Shown piece by piece: positions 9,430 to 19,018 of a stretch of 64,000 bases of DNA. The notes beneath the pieces are model-generated. The model was not told where the DNA came from. It saw nothing but the letters and a program-made list of their open reading frames with translations, and ran no database searches. The position numbers were made by a program, and so were the translations under genes. The DNA lies in NCBI RefSeq assembly GCF_000204415.1, contig NC_015416.1, forward strand, positions 1 to 64,000, given 5' to 3'. The first letter of the stretch is position 1. Each line of letters starts with the position of its first letter. The stretch is from Methanothrix soehngenii GP6. Lineage in GTDB: Archaea; Halobacteriota; Methanosarcinia; Methanotrichales; Methanotrichaceae.

Positions 9430-11514
9430 TTATTTGCCTGATTTCTCTGGGAGGTTATGGTAATCAGATCCATTGAGTGCCGCCTCTAGCCCGGGCACCT
9501 CCTCAGCGCCGACCGGCACGGTAATTGCGGAGCCCTGGAAATCCTTATCAATGGGCTCAAATCGCCCGCCTAGGTGCTTGGCGAAGAACGCCTCAGCCAC
9601 TGCATAGAAGGCGATATTATTCTTAGGCCTGACGAATCCATGTCCTTCATCCGGAAAGAGTACATAGGTCACAGAGAGATTTCTCTCCTGCATGGCCAGG
9701 ACCATTTGAGCGGATTCACTCTGATTGACTATAGGATCATTGGCACCCTGAGCGATTAGCAGTGGCCGTCTCACACGATTTGCATAATTGAGAGGAGACC
9801 GTTCAGAAAGCAGTTCCCGTCCCTCTTTGGTGCTTATATTGCCCACGAAGTTTGTCCAGCGAACTCTATCCCAGTGATCATAAGGAGGAATGTTTTCCTC
9901 GCTGGAGGTGAGATTAGACATGCCGCAGATGTCCACTCCACAGGCGAAGATCTCTGGCGTGAAGGCTAATGCAGCCAGTGTCGCATAGCCGCCGTAGCTG
10001 CCTCCCATAATACCTACACGATCCGGATCGGCTATCCCTTTCTTCACGGCCCAGTCTACTCCATCGATGAGGTCATATTGCATCTTTCTGCCGTACTCAA
10101 ATTTTCCAGCGTTTGTGAAGTTCTTGCCAAAGCCGGTCGAGCCCCGGAAGTTGATGCTCAGAACAGCATAGCCCCGATTTGCAAGCAGCTGATGGATGGA
10201 ATTGAGGCCCCAATAATCACGTCCCTCTGGTCCGCCGTGTACGAGTAAAACCATTGGTAGAGGTCTATCTGGGATATCATCCCCATTGGAATCGCTTTTT
10301 GATGGAAGTGTGTAATAACTGACCAGGTCGAGACCATCCCGTGATTTGATGATCACTGGAATCATTTTAGCTAATGGCTCGCTCTCAAGCTTTTCATTCA
10401 GCGTAAAGAGAAATCTGGCATTTCTTGCATCTCTGTCATAATAGTAGTAAGCTAAAGGGCCATCATCACTCATATAGACAACCGTCCAGGCTTTGTCGTC
10501 GAGAGTCCGACTCTCTATGAAGAAGTCGCCATCATTAACTGTACGCAGATACTCTATGTCGTCTTTTATGCTCGGGTCGATTATCTTCCAGTGCATCCTG
10601 TCATATTCGGCGGCCACTGCCTGCACGTTTTTCTTAGTAGGATGAATAAGCGGTCTGTAAAAGCCTCTGCCGTCCAGGTCCACCTTCTCATCTTCTGCAA
10701 TTATGGTCTTTTCGCCCGTCTCCAGGTTATAGGCATAAAGTGCAGCTGTATCGCGGCTACGGCTGTCTTTCAGATAAATCACCTTTCCGGTGCTGTCAAA
10801 CCCAAGAATATCGACGGTCAGCTCGTCTTCCCATCCGATCTCTGCGAACGGTTTCCAGTCACCCTTTTCGGTCCGCTCAAAAATCTCCTTTCCGCCACCA
10901 GGAGTCTGCCTGGATGCAAAGCGAATATGGTAGTCGTCATCGATATAGAATTTATGAAATCCGTCATTCTTCAGGAGAAGTGTCATGCCGCCCGTCTCGA
11001 TGTTTAATCGATAGAGATCACGGAATTCAGGGCTGCGGTTATTTAGCCCTATGATGATCTCCTCTGGATATTTGAAGCTTAAAGCTTGGATAGTGGTCTG
11101 AACACCATTTAAATGCGTGAAATTTTTAATTTTTTCATTGCTCAGGTTAACGCTGTATACCTGCCAGTTCCAATCCCCATTTTTATCCTGCAGGTACAGT
11201 ATGTGCTCATTGGTATAGGCCCAATTATACCTGGTTATTCCTCGGTAAGTGTCATTTGTAACAGGTTTGGCCGAACCTGGATCACCAACAGGTCCCACCC
11301 AGATATTTGTAACGCCATTTACAGGTGCAATATAGCTGATCTTGGATCCATCAGGGCTAAGCATCACACTAAATTTATCCTCGCTACTGAATAGTATATT
11401 CCGTGGGATGAGTGTGACATTTCCGTTCGCGTGACTGTTAGTAATATTCTGTTGGGCAGAGATTGCGTTACTCAGTATAAAGATTAATACAATAAATCCA
11501 TATATTTTTTTCAT
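9430..11514 (-). CDS. Secreted S9-family (prolyl oligopeptidase/acylaminoacyl-type) peptidase
   Basis: Predicted secreted serine peptidase that trims oligopeptides. The start at 11514 is chosen over the upstream in-frame ATG because GGAGG lies 6 bases before it and it gives a clean signal peptide (MKKIYGFIVLIFILSNAISA). The N-terminal two-thirds is a WD40/beta-propeller-like region with repeats such as SPDGSKISYIAPVNG. The C-terminal third is an alpha/beta hydrolase: oxyanion region VLLVHGGPEGRD, nucleophile Ser in GGSYGGYATL, Asp in GANDPIVN, His in DEGHGFVRP, all in the S9 order. About 694 residues, usual for the family. It is transcribed convergently with the subtilases and stands alone; the 11515-11898 upstream region is AT-rich and probably holds its promoter. 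Confidence 0.92.
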   Translation of the reverse strand: MKKIYGFIVLIFILSNAISAQQNITNSHANGNVTLIPRNILFSSEDKFSVMLSPDGSKISYIAPVNGVTNIWVGPVGDPGSAKPVTNDTYRGITRYNWAYTNEHILYLQDKNGDWNWQVYSVNLSNEKIKNFTHLNGVQTTIQALSFKYPEEIIIGLNNRSPEFRDLYRLNIETGGMTLLLKNDGFHKFYIDDDYHIRFASRQTPGGGKEIFERTEKGDWKPFAEIGWEDELTVDILGFDSTGKVIYLKDSRSRDTAALYAYNLETGEKTIIAEDEKVDLDGRGFYRPLIHPTKKNVQAVAAEYDRMHWKIIDPSIKDDIEYLRTVNDGDFFIESRTLDDKAWTVVYMSDDGPLAYYYYDRDARNARFLFTLNEKLESEPLAKMIPVIIKSRDGLDLVSYYTLPSKSDSNGDDIPDRPLPMVLLVHGGPEGRDYWGLNSIHQLLANRGYAVLSINFRGSTGFGKNFTNAGKFEYGRKMQYDLIDGVDWAVKKGIADPDRVGIMGGSYGGYATLAALAFTPEIFACGVDICGMSNLTSSEENIPPYDHWDRVRWTNFVGNISTKEGRELLSERSPLNYANRVRRPLLIAQGANDPIVNQSESAQMVLAMQERNLSVTYVLFPDEGHGFVRPKNNIAFYAVAEAFFAKHLGGRFEPIDKDFQGSAITVPVGAEEVPGLEAALNGSDYHNLPEKSGK

Positions 11515-11898
11515 AGATTCCTCCATTTCATGAAAATACCGCCTTTGACACACTCATATCGATTGGATATGAGGAACGATCTTTTCGCTGGCTTCTTGTG
11601 CTATTATTTTCACCACCCGAATCTTTTATTGATCTGTTTGATTATAAGTATAAAAACATACCTAAAACATCGCTTTAGTTACTCAAAGAATCTCAAATAA
11701 GTCACAAAAAATTTTTTGTCTTCATTTCAGAAATGTTATTATTCATAATATAGTCCAATGATTTATACCCATTAACTGCTGTAATTCGATAAAAGCGAAC
11801 TCATGCTTGCGGAGCGCCAGCGCATTTAGGGGTCTCGCCTTATTGATGAAATTAGAGGGCATGAAGTTATGCCCTCTTTGCCTAATGTGCACTCTTGA
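11515..11898. other. AT-rich intergenic region
   Basis: No gene is visible. The S9 peptidase ribosome-binding site (GGAGG in the minus strand) lies at its left edge, and several A/T-rich stretches around 11640-11760 could serve as its promoter. A GC-richer patch around 11800-11880 has no recognised function. Confidence 0.4.
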
Positions 11899-12207
11899 TT
11901 AATCGCTGTCAAACTTAAGCACCCTGTCGTAGGCTATTTCGGTATAAGATGGCCCTACCGCTGTCTCTTTCTCATTATATGCCCGAAATACGATGTAGGC
12001 GGTATCGTTCAGCCCTATGCCGTATGATCCGGGACCTGTGGGAACCTCCGTACAGTTTACCTCGCCACTGCAGTTCCGGGCCATCTTCCATACGTAAAGG
12101 TACTTGGCCGCCGGATTTCCTGGGAGGTACTCCTCTGCGGTTCCTTCGAATATCCTAAATGCCTCCTTTGTCTGGCAGAAGATGAACTGACTTAGTGTTA
12201 ACGGCAA
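11899..12207 (-). CDS. Small hypothetical protein, possibly a truncated secreted-protein domain
   Basis: About 102 residues from a TTG at 12207. I do not recognise the family. The sequence is rich in aromatic residues (YLYVWKMARN, TAYIVFRAYNEK) with two close cysteines (NCSGEVNC), suggesting a beta-rich extracytoplasmic domain, but there is no signal peptide and an in-frame stop lies just upstream. It may be the C-terminal remnant of a larger gene. It diverges from the TPR gene with under 50 bases between starts. Low confidence that it is expressed. Confidence 0.4.
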   Translation of the reverse strand: MPLTLSQFIFCQTKEAFRIFEGTAEEYLPGNPAAKYLYVWKMARNCSGEVNCTEVPTGPGSYGIGLNDTAYIVFRAYNEKETAVGPSYTEIAYDRVLKFDSD

Positions 12208-12254
12208 AACTTAAGTAGATCTTCGATTCAATATTAATGAAAAGGGGGTATTAT

Positions 12255-13202
12255 ATGATAAGAGCATTTATTGCTCTTGTATGCGCAGCTCTAACTATGC
12301 AATGCGCCTCTGCTTTTGCAGAGGATACTGCCAGTTACTGGCTGGACAAAGGCAATGAATCCTGCAAAGAAGCTTTCAATGAATCGGGAAACATGACCTT
12401 GAGAAATCTCATTCTCACCGATGCCGTTGAGTCTTACGAAAAGGCCATACAGATCGAGCCGCACTCATCGTTGGCCTGGCTGAAGAAGGCGATCGCCTAC
12501 TTCGAAATGGGAAATTATATTGAGGCTCTCGATAGCGTAAATAGGTCCATCGAGATTGATCCTGTAAATGCAGACGCCCTCTATATGAAGGCCGGTTTTT
12601 ATGGCGAGACTGGAAGGACGAGGGATGCACTGCAAGCCTTCAACGAAACCCTGGAAGTAGACCCGGAAAGGATTGATGCCTGGTTCTGGAAGGCAGATTT
12701 CCTGGCCAGCATGGGAAGCTATGAAGAGGCGCTGAATGCCTATAACCGGACCATCGAAATTGACCCAGAGTCGATGAATGCCGCAAGATCCTGGGACAGC
12801 AAGAGCTATGTTTTGAAAAAGATGGGCCTGGAAGATCAGGCTAAAAGCGCCGCAGCCATGGCGGCAGAAACCTACGATAAGGCCATAGAGCAGAATCCAA
12901 ACGATGCCAATGCCTGGTTCGGCAAAGGCTGCAATCTAAACGATCAGGGCAGGTATGACGAGGCTGCTGTGGCTTTGAACAGATCCGTCGAGCTGGCGCC
13001 CGCCTTCATTAATGCCTGGTATTTCAGAGCGGTGGCCCTGAATGCGACGGGCCGGTACGAGGAGGCCGTCAGATCCCTTGACAAATTCCTTGAGGCAAAT
13101 CCGGAACATTCTTTGGCCTGGAAGCTCAAAGGAGAGGCTCTTTCCGCTTTAGGTCGCGATAAAGAGGCGCAGTCTGCTTTTGAGATGGTCAGAGTGGGCT
13201 AG
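12255..13202 (+). CDS. Secreted tetratricopeptide-repeat protein
   Basis: The start at 12255 is preferred to the ATG at 12237 because AGGGGG ends 6 bases before it and the protein then begins with a signal peptide (MIRAFIALVCAALTMQCASAFA). The rest consists of about six to seven TPR units of ~34 residues with the expected W/L/G/Y, A and P positions (for example AWLKKAIAYFEMGNYIEAL, AWFWKADFLASMGSYEEAL, AWFGKGCNLNDQGRYDEAA). TPRs are protein-binding scaffolds; the partner is unknown. No membrane anchor is seen after the signal, so it is likely outside the cell or in the pseudoperiplasm. The gene ends in TAG. Confidence 0.85.
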   Translation: MIRAFIALVCAALTMQCASAFAEDTASYWLDKGNESCKEAFNESGNMTLRNLILTDAVESYEKAIQIEPHSSLAWLKKAIAYFEMGNYIEALDSVNRSIEIDPVNADALYMKAGFYGETGRTRDALQAFNETLEVDPERIDAWFWKADFLASMGSYEEALNAYNRTIEIDPESMNAARSWDSKSYVLKKMGLEDQAKSAAAMAAETYDKAIEQNPNDANAWFGKGCNLNDQGRYDEAAVALNRSVELAPAFINAWYFRAVALNATGRYEEAVRSLDKFLEANPEHSLAWKLKGEALSALGRDKEAQSAFEMVRVG

Positions 13203-13275
13203 GGGGGAGCGACCTCATGCCCAATTATTTTCAGCATTCATGATACCAATCTTGGTAACATCAATGATATTCCGA

Positions 13276-14520
13276 CTAGGATCCCCTACATACGAATAAA
13301 GGATCTCTGACATCAGATACGTCGATTATTGCTACACCTCTATCAGTATTTGCTACGATAGCCATGTCTTCGAATAATGTCACACCCTCAACCCATCCGG
13401 AGAACGGACATTTTCCGATCAATTTTGGATTTGAAGGATTTGACATGTCAATTACTAGAAGTCCATTATCCTTCGAATCTTCATGGTTCCCATTAGCCAG
13501 ATACAAAATATTATCTCTTATGGCCAGTCCCTCTGCGCAGGCATTATTTCCAGATCTGAATTGAGATATCACCTCCGGTCTGAAGGGATTAGATACGTCT
13601 ATTACTATCAAGCCCTGTGGTCCGGCAGCTACGTATACATAGTTTCCTTCACCGCGGACGATTTCCGCGCAGGGATCTTCCAGGTAAACATTTAGCTCAT
13701 TACTCTCCTTTTGGATGCTTATCCGTTTCGTGCTATTCTCCATTATTGCCCAATAACTATCATTATTTTTAACAATAGTGTCACCATTTTCGAGGGAAAA
13801 ACCATTTTGATGAAATTTATTTAAGATGTGTTTTTCTATTGTCCCATTGATTAAATATTTTCCAGACTCCGGGCCCATGGAAAAGAGGTAAATCATTCCT
13901 GACCATATTGCCTGCCCTAAGTATTTAGGTAAGACTGGGTTGGAAACATCCACCACAGCTAATCCGTTTTCATTATCCGCAATATAAGCATAGTTCCCTG
14001 AACTCCACACGTCCCAAGCAGTGCCAGGAGTTTCGCATTTGCCCACGATTCTTACTGCAGATGAATCTCCGATCTCATAGATATGAAGCCCTTCCGTTCC
14101 AGCAGCTACATATGCATAACTATCCTTTATGAATAAGCCAAAGCCGGAACCCATATCGCTGATATATGAGACCATTGGATAATATGGATTTGAAATATTA
14201 ATAATTGCAAGTTCTCCTTTCACAAAGGGGTCGTTTCCGTTTGGTAGAGATGCTACAAATGCATAATTGCCAGCTAATTTAATGTTCCTGAAATAAAGTC
14301 CCTTGGGCGGGTATAAGACGGAGACCATGTCCAGTCGAGATCTATTCGAGTCCAGCTGGAATATCTTCATCCCCCGGTCTCCTTCCACGGCAAAAACATA
14401 TCCATCGTCGGAAGATGCAACATCAAAAGTATAACCCGCAGGAGATTTAATTATTGTCACAAATAATATAACGACAGAAATCACAAAGATTGTTACTAGG
14501 ATCGTCCATTTGTTTGTCAT
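13276..14520 (-). CDS. Membrane-anchored LVIVD-repeat beta-propeller protein
   Basis: A single N-terminal hydrophobic segment (TILVTIFVISVVILFVTII) acts as anchor or signal. It is followed by repeats of the form LVVIDVSNP..P..IG (AVVDVSNPVLPKYLG, LIVIDVSNPFRPEVIS, LLVIDMSNPSNPKLIG, VAIIDVSDVRDPLF), the LVIVD pattern of extracellular beta-propellers of unknown ligand. Its ATG overlaps the stop of the upstream hydrolase by 4 bases (14517-14520), so the two are translationally coupled and probably act together at the cell surface. Confidence 0.85.
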   Translation of the reverse strand: MTNKWTILVTIFVISVVILFVTIIKSPAGYTFDVASSDDGYVFAVEGDRGMKIFQLDSNRSRLDMVSVLYPPKGLYFRNIKLAGNYAFVASLPNGNDPFVKGELAIINISNPYYPMVSYISDMGSGFGLFIKDSYAYVAAGTEGLHIYEIGDSSAVRIVGKCETPGTAWDVWSSGNYAYIADNENGLAVVDVSNPVLPKYLGQAIWSGMIYLFSMGPESGKYLINGTIEKHILNKFHQNGFSLENGDTIVKNNDSYWAIMENSTKRISIQKESNELNVYLEDPCAEIVRGEGNYVYVAAGPQGLIVIDVSNPFRPEVISQFRSGNNACAEGLAIRDNILYLANGNHEDSKDNGLLVIDMSNPSNPKLIGKCPFSGWVEGVTLFEDMAIVANTDRGVAIIDVSDVRDPLFVCRGS

Positions 14521-15851
14521 AATTCTGCATTTAATTGTCTAGGATCGTCAAAATGAGTCTGGACTTCTGAAGAGTTCAATCCATATGTAAAATATGCTCT
14601 TCTAAATTGCCGATAGTAGCCTGGATGCTCCTGGAAATGATGGGAGTCATCGAATACCGCTAATCTGGAATACGGGTACGAGTCGCTGACCCATTGTCCC
14701 ATTTCCACTGCACAAACCTGATCGCCAGTTCCAGACCAAACCATAACCTCTCCTTTGTAGCGAGAGCGGTTCAGATTTATCTGTGTTGTCGGTATTTCTC
14801 CCTTCTCACGAGCTTTAATGAAATCGGCGAGAAGGACCTTTGCCCACTCGATCGCCAGGCAAACTTCTTTCGAAGAGGCAGGATGGTAGTTTTCTAGATC
14901 TTCAGCCATCAATTCGTATAGGCGCACCTTGACTTCTAACTCCCTTGGCGCATTGAACAACGAGTATATCAAGGGAAAATTGTTAGATGGCACAAGCCAG
15001 CTTTTCATATAGGTGAATTTATCTCCCAATGAAGAATTATTTGTCCTACTGTCAGCTATTTTCTTCTGCAGATCCACATCTCCTCCCTGGCCAATCATAA
15101 ATAGCATGAATGCCAAGGATGCAGTTGCATCTCCTTTTTGAGCTAATGCAAAGTAAGAGCTCGCTACAGCCGGATTTGATTCATATGTATTTTTATTGAA
15201 AGTGGTATTATGCTCCCTGGCCAGATCCGGGCCGCCGCTCGCTTCAATTAAAGCCCTAGATACATGGTCTCCATATTTGTCCAAATATTGCTGAACTAGA
15301 ACTCCACCTCCTGAACGACCATAGACCATGATTTTGCCGTTCTTTGGCAGCAGCCCCTTTTTTTGCATGTCTCGCCTTATCGCTTCGATGTCATCTATCT
15401 GTTCGTTGGAGCCGTAGAGCTTCATCGCTAACGTATAATTCACGGAACCGTCTTTATCAAATACTTCTGGAAATAATGTGGGGCTTACGCCACGATTTCC
15501 TATGAGCACGTACGAGAGTCCGCCTAAACTGGCATCAAAATCTCTCCAGGAGGTCGTTAATCCTACAGCCTCTTGTTGGTTATCACAAAGCCAAAAAACA
15601 ACATTATCTCCAGCTATAAATTCAGGATTCAAGAGGTAAAAATCAGTAAAATTTCCAAGAGATGGGTCTTGATGATTGATTGGAATTTGCAGGTAATGAT
15701 GGTATTCATCTGGCAGCATCTCAGGGTAATAGCTGCCAGCTGCCAGACGAGTGTGTGGCACTGCATTAAAATTCTGGTATTCATGCCAGCCATAAACTCC
15801 GCTTATGACGATAATTGCAAGAAGCAAGATGGCAGCTATTTTCCATTTCAT
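14517..15851 (-). CDS. Secreted alpha/beta-hydrolase, probable peptidase (S28/S33/S37-like)
   Basis: 444 residues with an N-terminal membrane/signal segment (KWKIAAILLLAIIVISGVYGW). The hydrolase nucleophile elbow is GRSGGG in KIMVYGRSGGGVLVQQYLDKYG. A late Asp is likely in SGTGDQVCAVEMG, and a His in DDSHHFQEHPGYYRQF. The early segment IPINHQDPSLGNFTDFYLL resembles the opening strand of tripeptidyl/prolyl carboxypeptidase families, but I cannot assign one family. First gene of a two-gene unit with the LVIVD-repeat protein. Confidence 0.75.
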   Translation of the reverse strand: MKWKIAAILLLAIIVISGVYGWHEYQNFNAVPHTRLAAGSYYPEMLPDEYHHYLQIPINHQDPSLGNFTDFYLLNPEFIAGDNVVFWLCDNQQEAVGLTTSWRDFDASLGGLSYVLIGNRGVSPTLFPEVFDKDGSVNYTLAMKLYGSNEQIDDIEAIRRDMQKKGLLPKNGKIMVYGRSGGGVLVQQYLDKYGDHVSRALIEASGGPDLAREHNTTFNKNTYESNPAVASSYFALAQKGDATASLAFMLFMIGQGGDVDLQKKIADSRTNNSSLGDKFTYMKSWLVPSNNFPLIYSLFNAPRELEVKVRLYELMAEDLENYHPASSKEVCLAIEWAKVLLADFIKAREKGEIPTTQINLNRSRYKGEVMVWSGTGDQVCAVEMGQWVSDSYPYSRLAVFDDSHHFQEHPGYYRQFRRAYFTYGLNSSEVQTHFDDPRQLNAEL

Positions 15852-16024
15852 ATTTTAAAAGTCTCCAAGACAGAAATTGTGGTCTAGCATTCCATATTAG
15901 TACTAATACTGCTTTAATGATATAAATTTTGTGTATATTGCATGATTCATGATAATTTATCATACTAATTCTGCGCTTGTTAAATTGCGAAATTAATTGA
16001 AAATTAAGAGGGGACAAGCATGCG

Positions 16025-16068
16025 CTCCTCCCCACCCTTAAGGACGGGGTCTCCGCGCTGCTACGGAG
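16025..16068. repeat. GC-rich double hairpin resembling an IS200/IS605-type end
   Basis: CCCC (16030) pairs with GGGG (16046) around CCTTAAGG, followed at once by CTCCG...CGGAG (16051-16068). The layout CTCC-CC...TAAGGAC-GGGG-TCTCCGC resembles the imperfect palindromes at 54718-54737 and 55048-55080. No transposase is nearby. Confidence 0.45.
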
Positions 16069-16074
16069 ATGAAC

Positions 16075-17274
16075 CTAGGACATCATCGAATTGATCGCCC
16101 GCCCAAGCCTTGCTATTCCCTCCACGATCCTCTCCTCATCCGAGTTAGAGAAGTTCAACCTCATGGTGTTCTCCCCACCACCATTGGCGAAGAACGCCTG
16201 CCCCGGCACGAAGGCGACATTCTCCTTTATGGCACGCCCGAACAGCTCAAGCGAGGATATCCCTTCAGGAAGGGTAACCCAGAGGAACATGCCTCCCTCG
16301 GGCCGGGTATGCTCGACTCCCGCCGGGAAGCTTTCCTCTATGGCCTCAACCATTGTGTCCCTCTGCCTCCTGTAGGCGGCCCGTATCTTTTCTATATGGC
16401 TATTGATATCGTTATCCACGAGATACTGGTGAACCACCCTTTGAGCGAAGCAGCTGGAGTGCAGATCTGCGGCCTGCTTGGCAACGATGAGCTTTTCCAT
16501 AATCTCCTCACGGGCGCATATCCAGCCCAGCCTGAAACCAGGTGATACCAGCTTTGAGAAGGAGCCGAGCATTATGGCCTGGTCCCCAAGGAAGGCCTTC
16601 ATGGGTGCAACCTCCTCGCCCATGAACCTCAGATCGCTGTAGGGATTGTCATCGATGAGGGCCACGTTACGGTCTTTTAGCACATCTGCGATCTCCTGAC
16701 GCTTGCTAGAGGAGTAGGTAATGCCGGTAGGGTTTTGGAAGTTGGTAACTGCGTAGACGAGCTTGACCTGATGCTCTGAAAGCGCTCTATCAAGCGCATC
16801 TGCGTCCATTCCGTCGTGATGCAAGGGAACCGATAGGAACTAAGGCTCGAACATCCCGAAGGACTGAATCGCTGCCAGGTAGGTCGGCCTCTCCACGATG
16901 ACCCTGTCACCCTTGTTCAGGAAGACCTTCCCTGCCAGATCCAGGCCCTGCTGGGAGCCTGTTGTGATCAGGATCTCCTCTGGACTGACCTTGAGGCCCT
17001 TTTCTGCATATCTCTTGGCGATGTACTCTCTCAAAGGGGGATGGCCCTCGGTGGTGGCATACTGAAGGGCTGCATAGCCGCATTCGCCAAGTACCTTTTG
17101 GGCCGCCTCTGCTACCTCGCTCACAGGGAAGAACCTCGGATTGGGAAGACCGCCAGCAAATGAGATGATGCTGGGGTCCTCAGTTACCTTCAATATCTCT
17201 CTGATGAACGACTTATGGACTGATGACATTCTGTCGGCGAATTGGCTATCCATTTTATCCTCTTCCTGTCTCAA
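16075..17274 (-). pseudogene. PLP-dependent class I/II aminotransferase (LysN/2-aminoadipate type) with in-frame TAG
   Basis: Two open segments (17274-16840 and 16824-16075) lie in the same frame and are separated only by TAG at 16842-16840. Joined, they give about 399 residues, a full-length aminotransferase: FAGGLPNPRFFP near the N-terminus, ITTGSQQGLDLAGK, then NFQNPTG, DDNPYSDLRF, and the PLP lysine in MLGSFSKLVSPGFRLGW. The broken spot reads GMFEP-TAG-FLSVPL; relatives usually have an acidic residue here (GxYEPEF), so a single GAG-to-TAG change explains it. TAG ends many intact genes in this window, so pyrrolysine read-through is unlikely. A sequencing error remains possible. Stand-alone gene, with promoter presumably in 17275-17553. 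Confidence 0.85.
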
Positions 17275-17553
17275 CCTTGCTTTTTGGTCAAATGTGCTGA
17301 TTTATAGGATTTAAGCGGATCGGCATAACATGTCTGCGGGAGCTTGCAGGCTTTTAATACTGTTGGCTATCTATCAAAAATCGCCGGCTATTGCTGCTTT
17401 GGGCAGAAAAGCCATCTGCATTATCCATCACCTGATCGCAAATCGGTGGATGATCGATGATTGGGGCTGTGAATAAAAATCGATGCTGACTTGAAGTATC
17501 ATACCCTGCAAACAGGTTTAAATTCAAGCTAGACTATATGTCTATGATTTAAA

Positions 17554-17841
17554 ATGTCCATTGAAGTCGATATTCCCAAAGAATTAGAGTTTAAAATAAA
17601 AGCGAATAAAGAGCTTAATGCTCTTGTGAAGAGAAGGATAGAACGTCAGATATCAACTGATATAAAAAATGACGTATTTATCTCCATGATCTGCGATGAT
17701 CTTCTTAAGGACAGCGAGCTAGAGGAGAAAGATATCGACCAGATTGATCATAAGATAAAGAGAGGAATAGCGGAGAAGCTACGAGTCCTCACCACGAGAG
17801 AGATTCTGTCATTGCTGAGCATCCACGAGCCTGATTTCTAA
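17554..17841 (+). CDS. Small charged hypothetical protein, possibly antitoxin-like
   Basis: 95 residues, highly charged and helical (ELEFKIKANKELNALVKRRIERQ, DLLKDSELEEKDIDQIDHKIKRG). There is no clear ribosome-binding site; a TATA-like CTATATG about 20 bases before the ATG fits a leaderless transcript. The opening MSIEVDIPKELEFKIK resembles the N-terminal strand of VapB-type antitoxins, but no toxin gene follows, so the assignment is only a suggestion. Confidence 0.55.
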   Translation: MSIEVDIPKELEFKIKANKELNALVKRRIERQISTDIKNDVFISMICDDLLKDSELEEKDIDQIDHKIKRGIAEKLRVLTTREILSLLSIHEPDF

Positions 17842-17909
17842 TTCTTTGCCCCACCACCAAATTCATCTACTGCCAACATAATACCATACTAATCTGGTGG
17901 TGGCAGGAA

Positions 17910-19016
17910 TTGAAAAGCACAGTCTTTTTTGCCGGGGTCAGAGCGAGAAGCCCGGAGGACAATCTGCAAAACAAGATCATGCGGCTCTTTGATGCTGCAG
18001 GATTTCCCTATATCATGAAGAAAGGAGACCTGACAGCGATCAAGATTCATTTCGGAGAGCAGGGAAACAGCTCTTATGTGAATCCCGTCCTGGTTCGACC
18101 CGTGGCCGATAAGATCAGATCTGCAGGAGGACAGCCTTTTCTAACCGACACCAATACCCTTTACGGAGGCAGCCGCTCCAATGCCGTCCGCCACCTGCAG
18201 ACCGCAGAGGAGCACGGCTTTGGCCGGACGGTGGCCGGAGCGCCGGTGATCATTGCCGATGGCCTGCAGGGAGACAACTACCGGGAGGTGGCCATCTCCG
18301 GAAAGCACTTCCAGCGGGTCAAAATTGCCGGTGAGATCGCCTCCGCCCAGAGCATGATAGTTGTATCCCACTTCAAAGGCCACCTGCCCGCCGGCTTTGG
18401 AGGGGCGATCAAGAACCTGGGGATGGGCTGTGCCCCCGCCCTCGGGAAATCGGACCAGCATTCCGCCCGGCCCATATTCAATGCCGAGCTATGTGAAGGC
18501 TGTCGGGCCTGTGCAGATGGCTGCCCCAACCAGGCCATCACTGTGAAAAAGAAGATAACCCAGATCGACTACAGCCTGTGCACCGGCTGCGGCAAGTGCC
18601 TGCGCCTCTGCCCTGCTCATGCCCTGGACTTCGACTGGATTGTGGAGGTGCCGCCATTCATGGAGAGGATGGTGGAGTATGCCCTGGGGGCAGTGACCGG
18701 AAAGGAGGGCAAGGTGGGATTCTTCAATTTCCTTCTCAACATCACCCCTGACTGCGACTGTGTGCCCTGGAGCGACACCCCCATTGTGCCGGACATCGGC
18801 ATCCTGGCCTCAAAGGACCCTGTTGCCATAGATCAGGCCAGCTATGACCTGGTAAACCGGCAGGCTGGCCTGAAAAATACTCTTTTGGAGAGGAATCTTG
18901 AGCCGGGCGAGGATAAGTTCCTGGGGATCTGGGAGAGCACTACGGGCAACATTCAGATGGATTACGGGGAGAGGATAGGTCTGGGCAGGAAGGACTATCA
19001 GCTGGAGGAGGTCTGA
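17910..19016 (+). CDS. DUF362 protein with two [4Fe-4S] ferredoxin motifs
   Basis: 368 residues starting at TTG (17910) behind a GGTGGTGGCAGG purine-rich site. The N-terminal ~180 residues are the DUF362 domain (VKIHFGEQGNSSYVNP, FLTDTNTLYGGSRSNA, SHFKGHLPAGFGGAIKNLGMG). Two clusters follow: CEGCRACADGCPNQA (about 196) and CTGCGKCLRLCPAHA (about 222), each a CxxCxxCxxxCP [4Fe-4S] site. It is likely a cytoplasmic electron-transfer protein of unknown reaction. The stop at 19016 is followed after two bases by the iron-sulfur flavoprotein gene, so the two form an operon and may pass electrons to each other. Confidence 0.9.
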   Translation: MKSTVFFAGVRARSPEDNLQNKIMRLFDAAGFPYIMKKGDLTAIKIHFGEQGNSSYVNPVLVRPVADKIRSAGGQPFLTDTNTLYGGSRSNAVRHLQTAEEHGFGRTVAGAPVIIADGLQGDNYREVAISGKHFQRVKIAGEIASAQSMIVVSHFKGHLPAGFGGAIKNLGMGCAPALGKSDQHSARPIFNAELCEGCRACADGCPNQAITVKKKITQIDYSLCTGCGKCLRLCPAHALDFDWIVEVPPFMERMVEYALGAVTGKEGKVGFFNFLLNITPDCDCVPWSDTPIVPDIGILASKDPVAIDQASYDLVNRQAGLKNTLLERNLEPGEDKFLGIWESTTGNIQMDYGERIGLGRKDYQLEEV

Positions 19017-19018
19017 AC

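Noticed and set aside
9430-11553. Longer start for the S9 peptidase at 11553
   Set aside because: The GGAGG site and the signal peptide both point to ATG 11514.
16840-16842. Pyrrolysine (amber read-through) in the aminotransferase
   Set aside because: TAG ends many intact genes in the window (for example those ending at 13202, 20967, 28283, 31820, 34692 and 36836), and no pyl genes are present, so a nonsense change is the simpler reading.
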